In this document: one piece after another, positions 43,380-53,902 of the stretch
Layout: the number at the start of each line of letters is the position of its first letter
Position numbering within the stretch: the stretch's first letter is position 1
Source of the DNA: Sandaracinaceae bacterium
GTDB taxonomy: Bacteria; Myxococcota_A; Polyangia; Polyangiales; Sandaracinaceae
Reading direction: 5' to 3'
Length of the DNA: 64,000 nucleotides
NCBI GenBank assembly: GCA_019637095.1
Contig: JAHBWG010000031.1
Coordinates: forward strand, 1 to 64,000
The notes under the pieces: generated by a model
The model's database searches: none
What the model was told of the DNA's origin: nothing
Seen by the model: the letters and a program-made list of their open reading frames with translations, nothing else
Translations under genes and position numbers: made by a program

Positions 43380-44393
43380 TCAGCGCTGGAGGGCGCGCAA
43401 GAGGGCTTGCCCCTGGGCGCCGGCTTGGCGGGCGGTCGCCGCCTGCACCGGGCGGCCGATCTTGGCGAAGGCCGCGCGCTCCGCGGCGCTCGGCCGGTGC
43501 ACCTTGATGCCGTAGCGCTCGAGGTTGCGGATGAGGATCGGGTCCATGCGGCGGACCTGATCGCGGCCGTCGACGACGAGCGACTGCGGGACGTTCGTCA
43601 GGATCTGCTGGAGGTCGGGCGGGAGGCCGTCGTACCACGTCTTCGAGTAGACGACGATGCCCGGCTGGTAGCTGTGCTCGCTCAGGTTGAGCTGCTGCGC
43701 CGCCTGGTACCAGCTCGTCGCGAAGGCGAAGAGCGGGGTGTTGTCGAAGCCGTCCACGACGCCCGTCTGCAGCGACGTCAGCACGTTGGTCACGTCGATC
43801 GCCTGCGGGCTCGCGCCGAACGCGCGGTACGTCGCGAGGTGGACCTCGGACTCCTGCGAGCGCATGCGCAGGCCGCTGAGATCCGAGGGCTGGCGGATCG
43901 CGCGGTCCTTGGTGAACCACGAGCGGAAGCCGTTCTCCGCCCAGAGGCCGAACACGAAGCCGCGCCGCTGGAGCGCGGCCTGCACGATCCCCTTGGCCGC
44001 GCCGTCGAGCGCCGCGTCCGCCTGCTCGGCGTTGTCGAAGATGTACGGCGCCTCGAGGACGTTCAGCTCGCGCACGAGGGTGCCCAGCGCGCCCGCGGAG
44101 CCGCCGAACGCCTGCAAGCTCCCTTGCGCGGTGCGGCGAACGAGCGCCTTCTCGCCGCCGAGCGAGCCGCCCATGAACATCTGGACGCGGATGCGGCCGC
44201 CGCTCTCCGTCTCGATGTGGCGCTTGAGCGTGCGCAGCTGCTTCTCCCACGGCGTCCCCTCGGGGGCGACCGTGGCCAGGCGCATGCGGATCTGGTCCTG
44301 CGCGACGGTCTCGCCGCCCGGCGCCAGGAACACCAGCGAGCAAAGGACGCTGGAGACCAGCGTGAGGCACAAGAGGACTCGGTTACGATGCAT
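43380..44393 (-). CDS. TRAP-type substrate-binding protein (DctP/TatP-like)
   Basis: The 337-residue protein has an N-terminal signal peptide (about residues 1-31, ending near VAQDQ) and a DctP-fold: LATVAPEGTPWEKQLRTLKR at the start, the ligand-arginine region LSGLRMRSQES, and VLTSLQTGVVDGFDN. It binds an organic acid or similar solute in the periplasm. The upstream gene encodes a TPR lipoprotein of TatT type, so it matches TatP of TPAT systems (Treponema pallidum Tp0957). No DctQ or DctM gene follows; downstream is a convergent transpeptidase gene. Confidence 0.88.
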   Translation of the reverse strand: MHRNRVLLCLTLVSSVLCSLVFLAPGGETVAQDQIRMRLATVAPEGTPWEKQLRTLKRHIETESGGRIRVQMFMGGSLGGEKALVRRTAQGSLQAFGGSAGALGTLVRELNVLEAPYIFDNAEQADAALDGAAKGIVQAALQRRGFVFGLWAENGFRSWFTKDRAIRQPSDLSGLRMRSQESEVHLATYRAFGASPQAIDVTNVLTSLQTGVVDGFDNTPLFAFATSWYQAAQQLNLSEHSYQPGIVVYSKTWYDGLPPDLQQILTNVPQSLVVDGRDQVRRMDPILIRNLERYGIKVHRPSAAERAAFAKIGRPVQAATARQAGAQGQALLRALQR

Positions 44394-44442
44394 CGCTACC
44401 TCGCAGGGTGTCCGACGGTGCGCGTGGCCGCCTATTCAGCGC

Positions 44443-45378
44443 TCACTCGAACAGCTCGTCGACGCGCTCGAGCGCGGCGCGGGCTTTGCGTTGCTCGACC
44501 CGGTTCTCCGGCGCCGCCTCGGGGAGCGACTCCGGATCGCCGTTGATCACGAGGTTCAGGTGCTCGATGTACATCGCGCGGTCCTGCAGCTTCACGGCGA
44601 GCTCCTCGGCGTAGAGCACGTGGGTTCCGAAGTAGTTCGGGAACTGCCGGAGCGACTCGTCGAAGTGCTGGCGCGAGAGCGCGAGGTCACCGCCCGCGTA
44701 CGTCGGGGCGATGGCGAAGAACGCGCCGAAGTAGCGGTCCGGCCCGGCGAAGAAGAACCCGCGGTCGAGCTCCATGCAGCGGGTCATCATCGCGCGGATC
44801 TCGTCCTTGAAGCTCAGCACGGTGGCGAAGCTGTCGAGCCGCGCCCACTTGCCGAGGTTGGTCGCGCGCCAGTAGAGGGCGGGCACCGCGTTCGCCTGGA
44901 GGTTCGCGACGGCGCCCTCCGCGGGCTGTCCCGCCGCCATCGCCTGCGCGAACTCGGGGCTCAGCGCGCGCAGCGCGCGCTCGGCCGCGCGGATGCCGCG
45001 CTGGTAGGTCTCCATCATCTGCGACTCGTCGCTGAAGCGGAGGTGCCCGTCGCTGAGGAAGTAGTAGGCGCGTGCGATCTTCACCCACGTCTGGTGGTCG
45101 TTGCCGTCGAGCTCGGTCGCCTGCTCCCAGGCGGCGATCGCCGCGCGGATCCGATCGGGGTCGTCGCGGCCCTGCCAGGCCTCGTCTCCCTGCGCGATGA
45201 GCTGCTCGCGCTGCGAGACCGCCTCCGCGCTCTGCGGGCGGTCGGTGCCGGTGGGCTCGTCCCACGCCGACTCGTAGCTGCCGCCACAGCCCGGGATCCC
45301 ACCGAGTCCGAGCACGATCGCGACCGCGATCGCTCGACGCGCCGCGTTCGACGCGAGGCCAGTCGTCGTCACCTTCAT
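44443..45378 (-). CDS. TatT-like TPR lipoprotein of a TPAT transporter
   Basis: The 311-residue lipoprotein (GGIPGC, Cys31) contains TPR-type helices, for example AAIAAWEQATELDGNDHQTW and IRAAERALRALSPEF, and a conserved middle region, ALYWRATNLGKWARL. It matches TatT (Treponema pallidum Tp0956), a TPR protein that associates with the TatP solute-binding protein of TRAP transporters. The ATG at 45378 follows GGAGGG. The TatP gene follows after 49 bp. A promoter candidate precedes it. Confidence 0.82.
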   Translation of the reverse strand: MKVTTTGLASNAARRAIAVAIVLGLGGIPGCGGSYESAWDEPTGTDRPQSAEAVSQREQLIAQGDEAWQGRDDPDRIRAAIAAWEQATELDGNDHQTWVKIARAYYFLSDGHLRFSDESQMMETYQRGIRAAERALRALSPEFAQAMAAGQPAEGAVANLQANAVPALYWRATNLGKWARLDSFATVLSFKDEIRAMMTRCMELDRGFFFAGPDRYFGAFFAIAPTYAGGDLALSRQHFDESLRQFPNYFGTHVLYAEELAVKLQDRAMYIEHLNLVINGDPESLPEAAPENRVEQRKARAALERVDELFE

Positions 45379-45416
45379 CGCTTCCCTCCGCGGGCCACAC
45401 AGACCCGGACGTCCGG

Positions 45417-45446
45417 GGCTTATCAGGTCCGTTTCCCGCGTGTCAA
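45417..45446 (-). promoter_or_regulatory. Putative promoter of tatT-tatP
   Basis: On the minus strand TTGACA (45446-45441), 18 bases, TAAGCC (45422-45417) with an extended TG before the -10 box. The leader to tatT would be about 35 bases. The -10 sequence equals that of the tRNA-Val promoter. Confidence 0.5.
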
Positions 45447-45468
45447 CGAGACACGCTACAATCCGCCC

Positions 45469-46164
45469 ATGCGCACCGTCCCCCTCGCCATCGTGCTCGC
45501 GCTGCTCCCCGCGGCGGCGAGCGCGCAGCGCGCCACGTACCGCGGCGCCCACCCGGTCGACCACGAGGGTGGCTGGCACCACGCCGAGGAGGAGCACGAG
45601 CACGACACGCTGCTCGTCGGCCACGACCCGTTCGGCGACGTCGACGGGGTGCGCGTGTTCCTCGGCGACCCGCTCGCCTACGGGTGGGCCGAGGCCGTGT
45701 GGTCGTTCCGCGGGGCGCACCCGTTGCCCGGCCTCGACGCGTACTGCGGCGTGACCGGCGACCACCGGCACGCGTTCCCGCCGGAGGGCACGTACCGCCG
45801 CACGTCGAGCGGTGTCTACGTCTACACGGGCGGCCTGCGCGGCGGCCTCCCGATGGCCCGGCCCGCGCGGGTCTCGCCGCGGGCTCCCGTCACCCCGCCG
45901 CCGGTCGCGGTCGCGGCGCCGTGGTGGGCCTGGGGCTGCGAGTACCACCTGCTCCCCGGCTCCGGCGGCTCCTTCGTCCCGGCCCTGCGCTCGGCCGCCT
46001 GCGTCCCGGGCGTGCGGCGCGCGTGGGGGGCCGGCGGCGCGCCCGTCGAGGCGACGCCGGGGGCGGGCGCCGGCCCGGCGCCGGGGAGCTACTTCGACGG
46101 ACGCTACGGCGGGTTCCGCGCCCCGCCGGTGCAGGGAGGCCGGCCCGCGCGCCCCTCTCAGTGA
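45469..46164 (+). CDS. Secreted protein of unknown function, His-rich N-terminal region
   Basis: The 231-residue product has a clear signal peptide (LAIVLALLPAAASA, cleavage near residue 19-20). The mature N terminus is rich in His, Glu and Asp (HHAEEEHEHD) and could bind metal. A middle part contains a Trp/Gly/Cys-containing segment (PWWAWGCEYHLLPGSGG), and the C terminus is Gly/Pro/Ala-rich. Not recognised. It is divergent from the TatT gene with about 90 bp between; a TACAAT at 45457-45462 is close to its ATG but has no good -35. Confidence 0.65.
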   Translation: MRTVPLAIVLALLPAAASAQRATYRGAHPVDHEGGWHHAEEEHEHDTLLVGHDPFGDVDGVRVFLGDPLAYGWAEAVWSFRGAHPLPGLDAYCGVTGDHRHAFPPEGTYRRTSSGVYVYTGGLRGGLPMARPARVSPRAPVTPPPVAVAAPWWAWGCEYHLLPGSGGSFVPALRSAACVPGVRRAWGAGGAPVEATPGAGAGPAPGSYFDGRYGGFRAPPVQGGRPARPSQ

Positions 46165-46220
46165 GAGTCGAACACGAGATGTCTCGGGGCTCGCCAGACC
46201 TGATAGGATGGCGCGGAACC

Positions 46221-46637
46221 GTGGCCGAGACCGACAAGCTCCGACTCGACGGCACGACGATCCGCAGCATCCTCGAGGAGGGCGGCTGGCCGTGCGACCA
46301 GATCAACGAGGACACCTGGCGGAGCCACTTCCGCGGGCGCAACGCGTCGTTCCCGTTCTTCGTGCGCATCGATCCGGCGGGCTACCTCTGCTTCGCCATC
46401 GTGCCGTACCTGAAGACGCCCGAGGACGAGGGCGCGTCGGCCAAGCTCTACGACCGGCTGCTCACGCTGAACCAGTCGCTGCTCATGGCGAAGTTCTCGA
46501 TCGACGACGACCTCGACGTCGTGCTGAGCGTCGAGTACCCGTTCAACGACCTCGACCGCAGCGAGTTCGACGACGCGCTCGACGTGCTCTCGTACTACGC
46601 GGACCGGCACTACGACGAGCTGCGCGCGCTGCTCTGA
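46221..46637 (+). CDS. YbjN-like protein
   Basis: The 138-residue product (GTG at 46221) has the type III chaperone/YbjN-like alpha-beta layout: TTIRSILEEGGWPCDQINE, FPFFVRIDPAGYLCFAIVPY, then DRLLTLNQSLLMAKFSIDDD and a final helix-rich part ending DRHYDELRALL. YbjN proteins have a broad, poorly defined regulatory role. An ATG at 46179 would add 14 residues but overlaps less conserved sequence. It follows the preceding gene by 56 bp on the same strand. Confidence 0.68.
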   Translation: MAETDKLRLDGTTIRSILEEGGWPCDQINEDTWRSHFRGRNASFPFFVRIDPAGYLCFAIVPYLKTPEDEGASAKLYDRLLTLNQSLLMAKFSIDDDLDVVLSVEYPFNDLDRSEFDDALDVLSYYADRHYDELRALL

Positions 46638-46658
46638 AGGCGGCGCGGCTCGCCCTCC

Positions 46659-46687
46659 TTGCTCGCCTCTCGGGCGCATGCTACGTC
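46659..46687 (+). promoter_or_regulatory. Putative promoter of the rimP-nusA-infB operon
   Basis: TTGCTC at 46659-46664, 17 bases, and TACGTC at 46682-46687 with an extended TG. The ~145-base leader that follows, up to the rimP ATG at 46832, contains an imperfect stem pairing 46746-46749 and 46751-46756 with 46760-46769. No known leader RNA was recognised there. Confidence 0.42.
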
Positions 46688-46831
46688 GCCGCGGCGAACA
46701 GTTGGGCGCAGCCTGGGTGGGTCCTTCGGGCCTGCCCGTTGAAGTCTCCGGCGGGCCGAGCCCGCGGAGGCGATGGCCGCTCCCGGGTGCTCGCGGGTCC
46801 GGCGACGGGCCCACGGCCAGAGACCACCTTC

Positions 46832-47341
46832 ATGACGACCCCCGACTCCACCCCCACGACCGTCTCCGATCGCCTCGACGCGATCGCGGAGCCGGTGTGC
46901 CGTGCGCACGGGGTGGAGCTGGTGGTCATCCAGCAGGTCACCGAGCGCGGCGCCGCGGTGCTCCGCGTGGTGATCGACCGGCCGGGCGGCGAGGACGGGG
47001 CCTCCGGCGTGACCCTGGCGGACTGCCAGGCGGTCAGCCGCGACCTCGGCCCCGCGCTCGACGTGCACGACGTGCTCGGCGGGGCGTACCGCCTCGAGGT
47101 GAGCTCGCCGGGCCTCGACCGCCCGCTCGTGAAGCTGGGGGACTTCGACCGCTTCCGCGGCAAGCTGGTCGACATCCGGACCCGGGCCCCGCGGCCCGAC
47201 GGTCACGGTGGAGAACGTCGCCGGTTCAAGGGCCGGCTCTTGGGGGTGGATGGCGGGGACGTGCGGGTGTCGGTGGATGGGACCGACGTCGCGGTCCCCC
47301 ATGCCGAGATCGCCCGGGCGAACGTCGTCTACGAGTACTGA
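46832..47341 (+). CDS. rimP: Ribosome maturation factor RimP
   Basis: RimP assists 30S subunit assembly. The 169-residue protein has the N-terminal alpha-beta domain (LDAIAEPVCRAHGVELVVIQ, then CQAVSRDLGPALDV) with YRLEVSSPGLDRPL at its end, and a C-terminal SH3-like domain ending in EIARANVVYEY. The ATG at 46832 is in the expected place. nusA follows after 15 bp; the rimP-nusA-infB order is universal in bacteria. Confidence 0.95.
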   Translation: MTTPDSTPTTVSDRLDAIAEPVCRAHGVELVVIQQVTERGAAVLRVVIDRPGGEDGASGVTLADCQAVSRDLGPALDVHDVLGGAYRLEVSSPGLDRPLVKLGDFDRFRGKLVDIRTRAPRPDGHGGERRRFKGRLLGVDGGDVRVSVDGTDVAVPHAEIARANVVYEY

Positions 47342-47356
47342 GAACGAGGTGCACCG

Positions 47357-49053
<1,697 letters not shown>

Positions 49054-49057
<4 letters not shown>

Positions 49058-49665
49058 GCGCGGTGGTCGAGACCGACACGGAGGCGCGCGAGGCGCCCGA
49101 GCGGACCTGCGCGGGGTGCCGCGAGCGTGACGCGGCGCATGCCTTGTTGCGCTTCGCGGCGCACGGCGAGCCGGTGCGCCTCGTCCCGGATCCCCGGCGG
49201 CGCTTGCCGGGACGGGGCGTGAGCGTGCACCCGCGCCGGGCGTGCCTCGCGCGCGCGGTGAAGGGCGGCGGCTTCGCGCGCTCGCTCCGGGCCAAGGTCG
49301 TGGTCGATCTCGACGAGCTCGCGGGCCTCGTCCTCTCCCAGTACGAGGCGCGGATCGAGGGGCTGCTCCTCGCCGCGCTGCGCAAGCGCGCCGTCGCCCT
49401 CGGGGGGGACGCGGCGCGCGCCGCGCTGCGCGAGGGCGCGGTCGCGACGCTCCTCCTCGCCCGCGATGGCGCGGGCCGGCGGGACGAGCTCGTGGGGCTC
49501 GCCGCGGAGCGCGGCGTGCCGGTCGTGGAGCACGGAACCAAGTCGAAGCTCGGCCGCCTCGTGGGGCGGGACGAGCTGGGTGTGTTGGCGATCCTGGACG
49601 AGCGGATCGCGTCCGAGCTGGCGGCGGTCGCGTCGCGGGCGGCGGACTTGTCGGAGGCGGAATGA
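49054..49665 (+). CDS. YlxR-L7Ae fusion protein
   Basis: The 203-residue product joins an N-terminal YlxR (DUF448) domain, with TCAGCRERDAAHALLRF, to a C-terminal L7Ae-like RNA-binding domain (VATLLLARDGAGRRDELVG, then GVPVVEHGTKSKLGRLVG). In Firmicutes the two are separate genes (ylxR, ylxQ) in the same operon; here, as in many delta-proteobacteria, they are fused. An RNA-binding or RNAP-linked role is inferred. Starts at GTG 49054, overlapping nusA by 4 bp, and overlaps infB by 4 bp. Confidence 0.88.
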
Positions 49666-52325
49666 ACAAGGTGCGCGTGTACGAGGTCGCTCGCGAGCTC
49701 GGCATGAACAACCGAGAGCTGTTGGGGCGGATCCAATCGCTGGGCATCCAGGTGCGCAACCACATGAGCGCGCTCGAGCCCGCGGAGGTCGATCGCGTCC
49801 GTCGGGCGCTCGACAAGGACAAGGCGGACAACACCGTGGAGGAGCGCATCAACCGCACCGTGATCCGGCGCCGGACCAAGAAGTCCCCCGACGGGTCGGA
49901 CTTCGCGGACGTGGCCACGGGCCCGGCCGAGCCGGCGCCCTCGGTGCTGCGCGCCGCGCCCGAGCCGCGGCCGGAGCCGCGCCCGGAGCCCCTGCGCCAG
50001 GCGCCGGTGCGCGAGGTCGCGAGCGCCCCCGAGCCGGTGCGCGAGGCGCCGGTGCGCGAGGCCGCGCTCGCCGAGCCGGTGCGCGAGGCGCCGGTGCGTG
50101 AGGCCGCGCTCGCCGAGCCGGTGCGCGAGGTGCCGGTGCGCGACGCGATGCGTGTCGTCGAGGCGCCCGTCTCCGTGCCCGCGCCCGAGCCGGTTCACGC
50201 CGTCGCGTCTGCGCCGGTCGAGCGTCCGCCGGTGCGCGCCGAGGCCGCGCCGGCATCCGAGCCGCGCGCGGCGACGCCCTCGCAGCCGCCCCCGGCCGCG
50301 GAGCGCTTCGCGCACGCCAACTTGCCCCCGGGTGTCATCGTCCGCGGCAACCAGACGGCGCCGTCGGTCGGGCAGATCTCGGAGCAGACCAAGACGCGCA
50401 TCATCCAGCAGCACGCGCAGCAGCGCGGCCGCCCGCGTCGCGTCGAGGTCGGCCGCCAGCAGCTCGGCCAGCCGGGCCGCCCCGCCACGGGCCGCGCCGG
50501 CCGCCGCAAGCTCAGCCCGAACAAGAAGGGCATGAAGACGGAGATCACGGTCCCGTCGGCGCAGAAGCGCCTCATCAAGATCGAGGGCGACGTCGCGCTC
50601 TCGCAGCTCGCGCAGCGGATGAGCCTCAAGGCCACCGACCTGCTGATGAAGCTCATGCAGATGGGCGAGCTCGGCGTGACGATCAACTCCACGCTCGACA
50701 CCGACACCGCGAAGCTGATCGCGAGCGAGTTCGGCTACGAGGTCGAGAACGTCGCCAAGAGCGAGGACGACCTCATCACCGAGATGCGCGGGACCTTCGA
50801 GGACCGCGAGGAGGCGCGCGAGACGCGCGCGCCGATCGTGACCGTCATGGGTCACGTCGACCACGGCAAGACCTCGCTCCTCGATCGCATCCGCTCCGCG
50901 AACGTCGCGAGCGGCGAGGCGGGCGGCATCACGCAGCACATCGGCGCCTACCGCGTCGAGACGCCGAAGGGCCCGATCGCGTTCATCGACACGCCCGGCC
51001 ACGAGGCGTTCACCGAGATGCGCGCGCGCGGCGCGCAGGCGACCGACGTGGTCGTCCTGGTCGTCGCGGCCGACGACGGCGTCATGCCGCAGACGAAGGA
51101 AGCGATCAGCCACGCGAAGGCGGCCGAGGTGCCGATCATCGTGGCGGTCAACAAGATCGACAAGCCGGACGCGGTGCCGGATCGCATCCGCCAGGAGCTG
51201 TCGGGCTACGGCCTGCAGCCCGAGGAGTGGGGCGGCGAGACGCTCTTCGTGAACGTCTCGGCGCTGACCGGCCAGGGCGTCGACGAGCTGCTCGAGTGCA
51301 TCGCGCTGCAGGCGGAGATCCTGGAGCTCACCGCCAACAGCAGCATCCCCGCCGAGGGCGTCGTGCTCGAGGCCAAGCTCGACCGCGGCCGCGGCGCCGT
51401 CGCCAACGTGCTCATCCGCAACGGCACGCTGCGGCAGGGCGACACCGTCGTGGCGGGTGCCGCGATGGGCAAGGTCCGCGCGCTGACCGACGAGCACGGC
51501 CGCCGCGTGAAGGAGGCGGGTCCGTCCACGCCGGTCGAGATCCTCGGCCTCGGTGACGTGCCCAACGCGGGCGACGGGATGTACGTCGTCGAGGACGAGG
51601 AGCGCGCGCGCGACCTCGTCGCCCAGCGCCAGGTCGACGCCTCGAGCAAGGCCAAGCGCAAGATGAAGACGGGCCTCGAGGCGTTCCAGGAGAGCATGCT
51701 CAAGGGCGAGTCCGAGACGCTCAACCTGGTGATCAAGGGCGACGTCCACGGCTCGGTCGAGGCGCTCCACAAGGCGCTGTCCGATCTCTCGACGGACAAG
51801 GTCCGCGTCAACGTCATCCACACCGGCGTCGGTGGCATCACCGAGCAGGACGTCATGCTGGTGAGCGCTTCGACCGGCCTCATCATCGGCTTCAACGTGC
51901 GCCCGGTCGGCAAGGCCGGCGCGATCGCGAAGTCCGAGGGCGTGGACATCCGCAGCTACCGCGTCATCTACGAGGCGGTCGATGACGTGAAGAAGGCGAT
52001 GGTCGGGCTCCTCGCGCCCGAGCAGCGCGAGAAGGACGTCGGCAAGGCGGAGGTCCGCGAGACGTTCGGCATCCCGAAGATCGGCACGATCGCGGGCTGC
52101 TACGTCACCGACGGCAAGCTCCTGCGCAACGGCAAGATCCGCCTCGTGCGCGACGGCGTCGTGGTCTGGGAGGGCGACATCGTGTCGCTGCGCCGCTTCA
52201 AGGAGGACGTGCGCGAGGTCGCGCAGGGCTTCGAGTGCGGCGTGGGCTTGCAGAACTTCAACGACGTCAAGACCGGCGACGTGCTCGAGTGCTTCGTCAT
52301 GGAGGAGGTCGAGGCGAGCCTTTGA
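49662..52325 (+). CDS. infB: Translation initiation factor IF-2
   Basis: IF-2 is the GTPase that delivers initiator tRNA to the 30S subunit and drives subunit joining. The 887-residue protein has an N-terminal IF2-N domain ([19 protein letters not shown]), a long Pro/Ala/Glu/Arg linker with tandem repeats, a second IF2-N-like domain around residues 305-365, the G domain with GHVDHGKT at 397-404, [10 protein letters not shown] and VNKIDKPD, and the C-terminal beta-barrel domains ending EEVEASL. ATG overlaps the preceding stop by 4 bp. Confidence 0.97.
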   Translation: MNKVRVYEVARELGMNNRELLGRIQSLGIQVRNHMSALEPAEVDRVRRALDKDKADNTVEERINRTVIRRRTKKSPDGSDFADVATGPAEPAPSVLRAAPEPRPEPRPEPLRQAPVREVASAPEPVREAPVREAALAEPVREAPVREAALAEPVREVPVRDAMRVVEAPVSVPAPEPVHAVASAPVERPPVRAEAAPASEPRAATPSQPPPAAERFAHANLPPGVIVRGNQTAPSVGQISEQTKTRIIQQHAQQRGRPRRVEVGRQQLGQPGRPATGRAGRRKLSPNKKGMKTEITVPSAQKRLIKIEGDVALSQLAQRMSLKATDLLMKLMQMGELGVTINSTLDTDTAKLIASEFGYEVENVAKSEDDLITEMRGTFEDREEARETRAPIVTVMGHVDHGKTSLLDRIRSANVASGEAGGITQHIGAYRVETPKGPIAFIDTPGHEAFTEMRARGAQATDVVVLVVAADDGVMPQTKEAISHAKAAEVPIIVAVNKIDKPDAVPDRIRQELSGYGLQPEEWGGETLFVNVSALTGQGVDELLECIALQAEILELTANSSIPAEGVVLEAKLDRGRGAVANVLIRNGTLRQGDTVVAGAAMGKVRALTDEHGRRVKEAGPSTPVEILGLGDVPNAGDGMYVVEDEERARDLVAQRQVDASSKAKRKMKTGLEAFQESMLKGESETLNLVIKGDVHGSVEALHKALSDLSTDKVRVNVIHTGVGGITEQDVMLVSASTGLIIGFNVRPVGKAGAIAKSEGVDIRSYRVIYEAVDDVKKAMVGLLAPEQREKDVGKAEVRETFGIPKIGTIAGCYVTDGKLLRNGKIRLVRDGVVVWEGDIVSLRRFKEDVREVAQGFECGVGLQNFNDVKTGDVLECFVMEEVEASL
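50031..50141 (+). repeat. 42-bp tandem repeat in the IF-2 linker
   Basis: Two nearly identical 42-base units (50031-50072 and 50073-50114) plus most of a third (from 50115) encode the 14-residue unit [14 protein letters not shown]. The repeat keeps the frame and lies in the flexible, poorly conserved linker, so copy number could vary between strains without loss of function. Confidence 0.85.
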
Positions 52326-52627
52326 TCGTCGCGACCGCACGGCTGGTGCTCTCGCTGCCGGGCAACGACTCCCTGAAGGGCAAACGCAAGGTGGTGCGCA
52401 GCGTGCTCGACCGCGCGCGGCACAAGTTCAACGCGGCGCTCGCGGAGGTCGACGCGATGGACGAGCACCGTCGCGTCGTCCTCGGGGCGGCGGTGGTCTC
52501 GAACGACGCGCGCCACGCGAACGCGATGATCGACGCGATCATCGAGTTCGTCGCGACGGCGAGCGAGGCGGTGCTCGTGGATCGGCGGATGGAGCTCGTG
52601 CACCTCGGAGAGCTCGATGACGGCTGA
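52322..52627 (+). CDS. ylxP: YlxP-like DUF503 protein
   Basis: The 101-residue product is a DUF503 (YlxP) family protein: ARLVLSLPGNDSLKGKRKVV, then VLDRARHKFNAALAEVD, and a C-terminal VDRRMELVHLGE. The gene regularly lies between infB and rbfA. Its start is TTG at 52322 overlapping the infB stop (TTGA), a rare start that fits translational coupling; no ATG or GTG is available earlier in frame without entering infB. Function is unknown, linked to ribosome assembly by context. Overlaps rbfA by 11 bp. Confidence 0.9.
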   Translation: MIVATARLVLSLPGNDSLKGKRKVVRSVLDRARHKFNAALAEVDAMDEHRRVVLGAAVVSNDARHANAMIDAIIEFVATASEAVLVDRRMELVHLGELDDG

Positions 52628-52973
52628 ACGCACCGCGCGCGTCGGCGAGCGCATCCGCGCCGAGCTGATGGACCTGGTGCTCTCGGGCCAGCTGAAGGAC
52701 CCGGGCACGCGCGGCGCCACCGTGCACGCGGTGCGCGTCAGCGGGGACCTGCGCCACGCCCGCGTCTTCGTGCGCCTCGACGAGCCGGCGCCGAGCGAGG
52801 CGCGGCAGCGCGCGCTCATGCGCGGGCTCGAGCGCGCGAAGGGGTTCCTGCGCCGCGCGGTGGCCGAGCGGCTGAAGCTCCGCCACGCGCCCGAGCTCGC
52901 GTTCTTCTGGGACGACACGGCGGAGAAGGCCTCGCGCATCGAGGCGATCCTCGACGACCTCGGCGAGGACTGA
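52617..52973 (+). CDS. rbfA: Ribosome-binding factor A
   Basis: RbfA binds the 30S subunit during late assembly and acts on the 5' end of 16S rRNA. The 118-residue protein has the single KH-like fold: RTARVGERIRAELMDLVLSG, then VHAVRVSGDLRHARVFVRL and the RAKGFLRRAVAERLKLRHAP segment typical of the family. The ATG overlaps the upstream gene by 11 bp, and truB follows after 8 bp. Confidence 0.94.
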   Translation: MTAERTARVGERIRAELMDLVLSGQLKDPGTRGATVHAVRVSGDLRHARVFVRLDEPAPSEARQRALMRGLERAKGFLRRAVAERLKLRHAPELAFFWDDTAEKASRIEAILDDLGED

Positions 52974-52981
52974 GCGCGCGC

Positions 52982-53899
52982 GTGGCTCGACGCTCCGCAG
53001 CGCACGGCGTCCTCGTCGTCGACAAGCCGCGCGGTCCGACGAGCCACGACGTCGTCCGCTGGGCACGCCGCGCGCTGCGCACGCGCGCGGTCGGGCACGC
53101 CGGCACGCTCGACCCGATGGCGAGCGGCGTCCTCGTCGTCGCGGCCGGCGAGGCGACGAAGCTCGTCCGCTGGCTCACCGCCGACGACAAGGCCTACCGC
53201 GCGACGATCGCGCTCGGCGCCGAGACGGACACGCTCGACGCCGAGGGCGTAATCGTCGAGCGCGCGCCCGCCGAGGGGATCGACCTCGCCGCCGCGCGCG
53301 CGGTCGCGGCGCGCTTCATCGGCCCGCAGCGGCAGCGGCCGCCCGCGTACAGCGCGATCCGCGTCGACGGCGAGCGCGCGCACGAGCGCGCCCGCCGCGG
53401 CGAGGAGGTCGAGCTCGCGGAGCGGGACGTCGTCGTGCACCGGCTCGAGGTGCGCGAGGCGCGGCCCGACGCGATCGAGATCGAGCTCGAGTGCTCCAAG
53501 GGGTTCTACGTGCGCTCGCTCGCGCGCGACCTCGCGCGCGCGCTCGGGACGCGCGGTCACCTCAGCGCGCTGCGCCGTACGCGGAGCGGCGCGTTCTCCA
53601 TCGATGTCGCGGTGGGTGGCGATGTGCTCGAGCGCGCGGCGAAGGGAGACGACGCGACGCGCGAGGCGCTGCTCGGGCGGCTCCTCGACCTCGGCGCCGC
53701 GTGCGGTGGGATGCCGCGCGTGGTGCTCGACGAGCGCGGCGTCCGCGACGCGCGGCACGGGCGCCCGGTGCGCGGGACGTTCGGCGTCCCGGCCGGCGTC
53801 GAGCCCGTCGCGCTGTTCGACGAGGGAGGGGCGCTCGTCGCGATCGCGCGGAGCGAGGGCGAGTCGCTCGCCGTGGTGCGCGGTTTTCCGCTCGCCTGA
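52982..53899 (+). CDS. truB: tRNA pseudouridine-55 synthase TruB
   Basis: TruB makes pseudouridine 55 in the T loop of tRNAs. The 305-residue protein has the catalytic Asp44 in GHAGTLDPMASGVLVV, the preceding VVDKPRGPTSHDVV, and the substrate-binding RPPAYSAIRVDGERAHERAR. A C-terminal PUA-like region is recognisable. It starts at GTG 52982. It is the last gene of the operon starting with rimP and ends 3 bp from a convergent gene. Confidence 0.95.
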   Translation: MARRSAAHGVLVVDKPRGPTSHDVVRWARRALRTRAVGHAGTLDPMASGVLVVAAGEATKLVRWLTADDKAYRATIALGAETDTLDAEGVIVERAPAEGIDLAAARAVAARFIGPQRQRPPAYSAIRVDGERAHERARRGEEVELAERDVVVHRLEVREARPDAIEIELECSKGFYVRSLARDLARALGTRGHLSALRRTRSGAFSIDVAVGGDVLERAAKGDDATREALLGRLLDLGAACGGMPRVVLDERGVRDARHGRPVRGTFGVPAGVEPVALFDEGGALVAIARSEGESLAVVRGFPLA

Positions 53900-53902
53900 G
53901 CG

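Noticed and set aside
45469-46637. DctQ/DctM membrane subunits for the TatT/TatP pair
   Set aside because: The two genes here encode a secreted His-rich protein and a YbjN-like soluble protein; no multi-helix protein is present.
50031-50141. Possible CRISPR-like direct repeats
   Set aside because: Units are adjacent without spacers and lie in frame inside infB.
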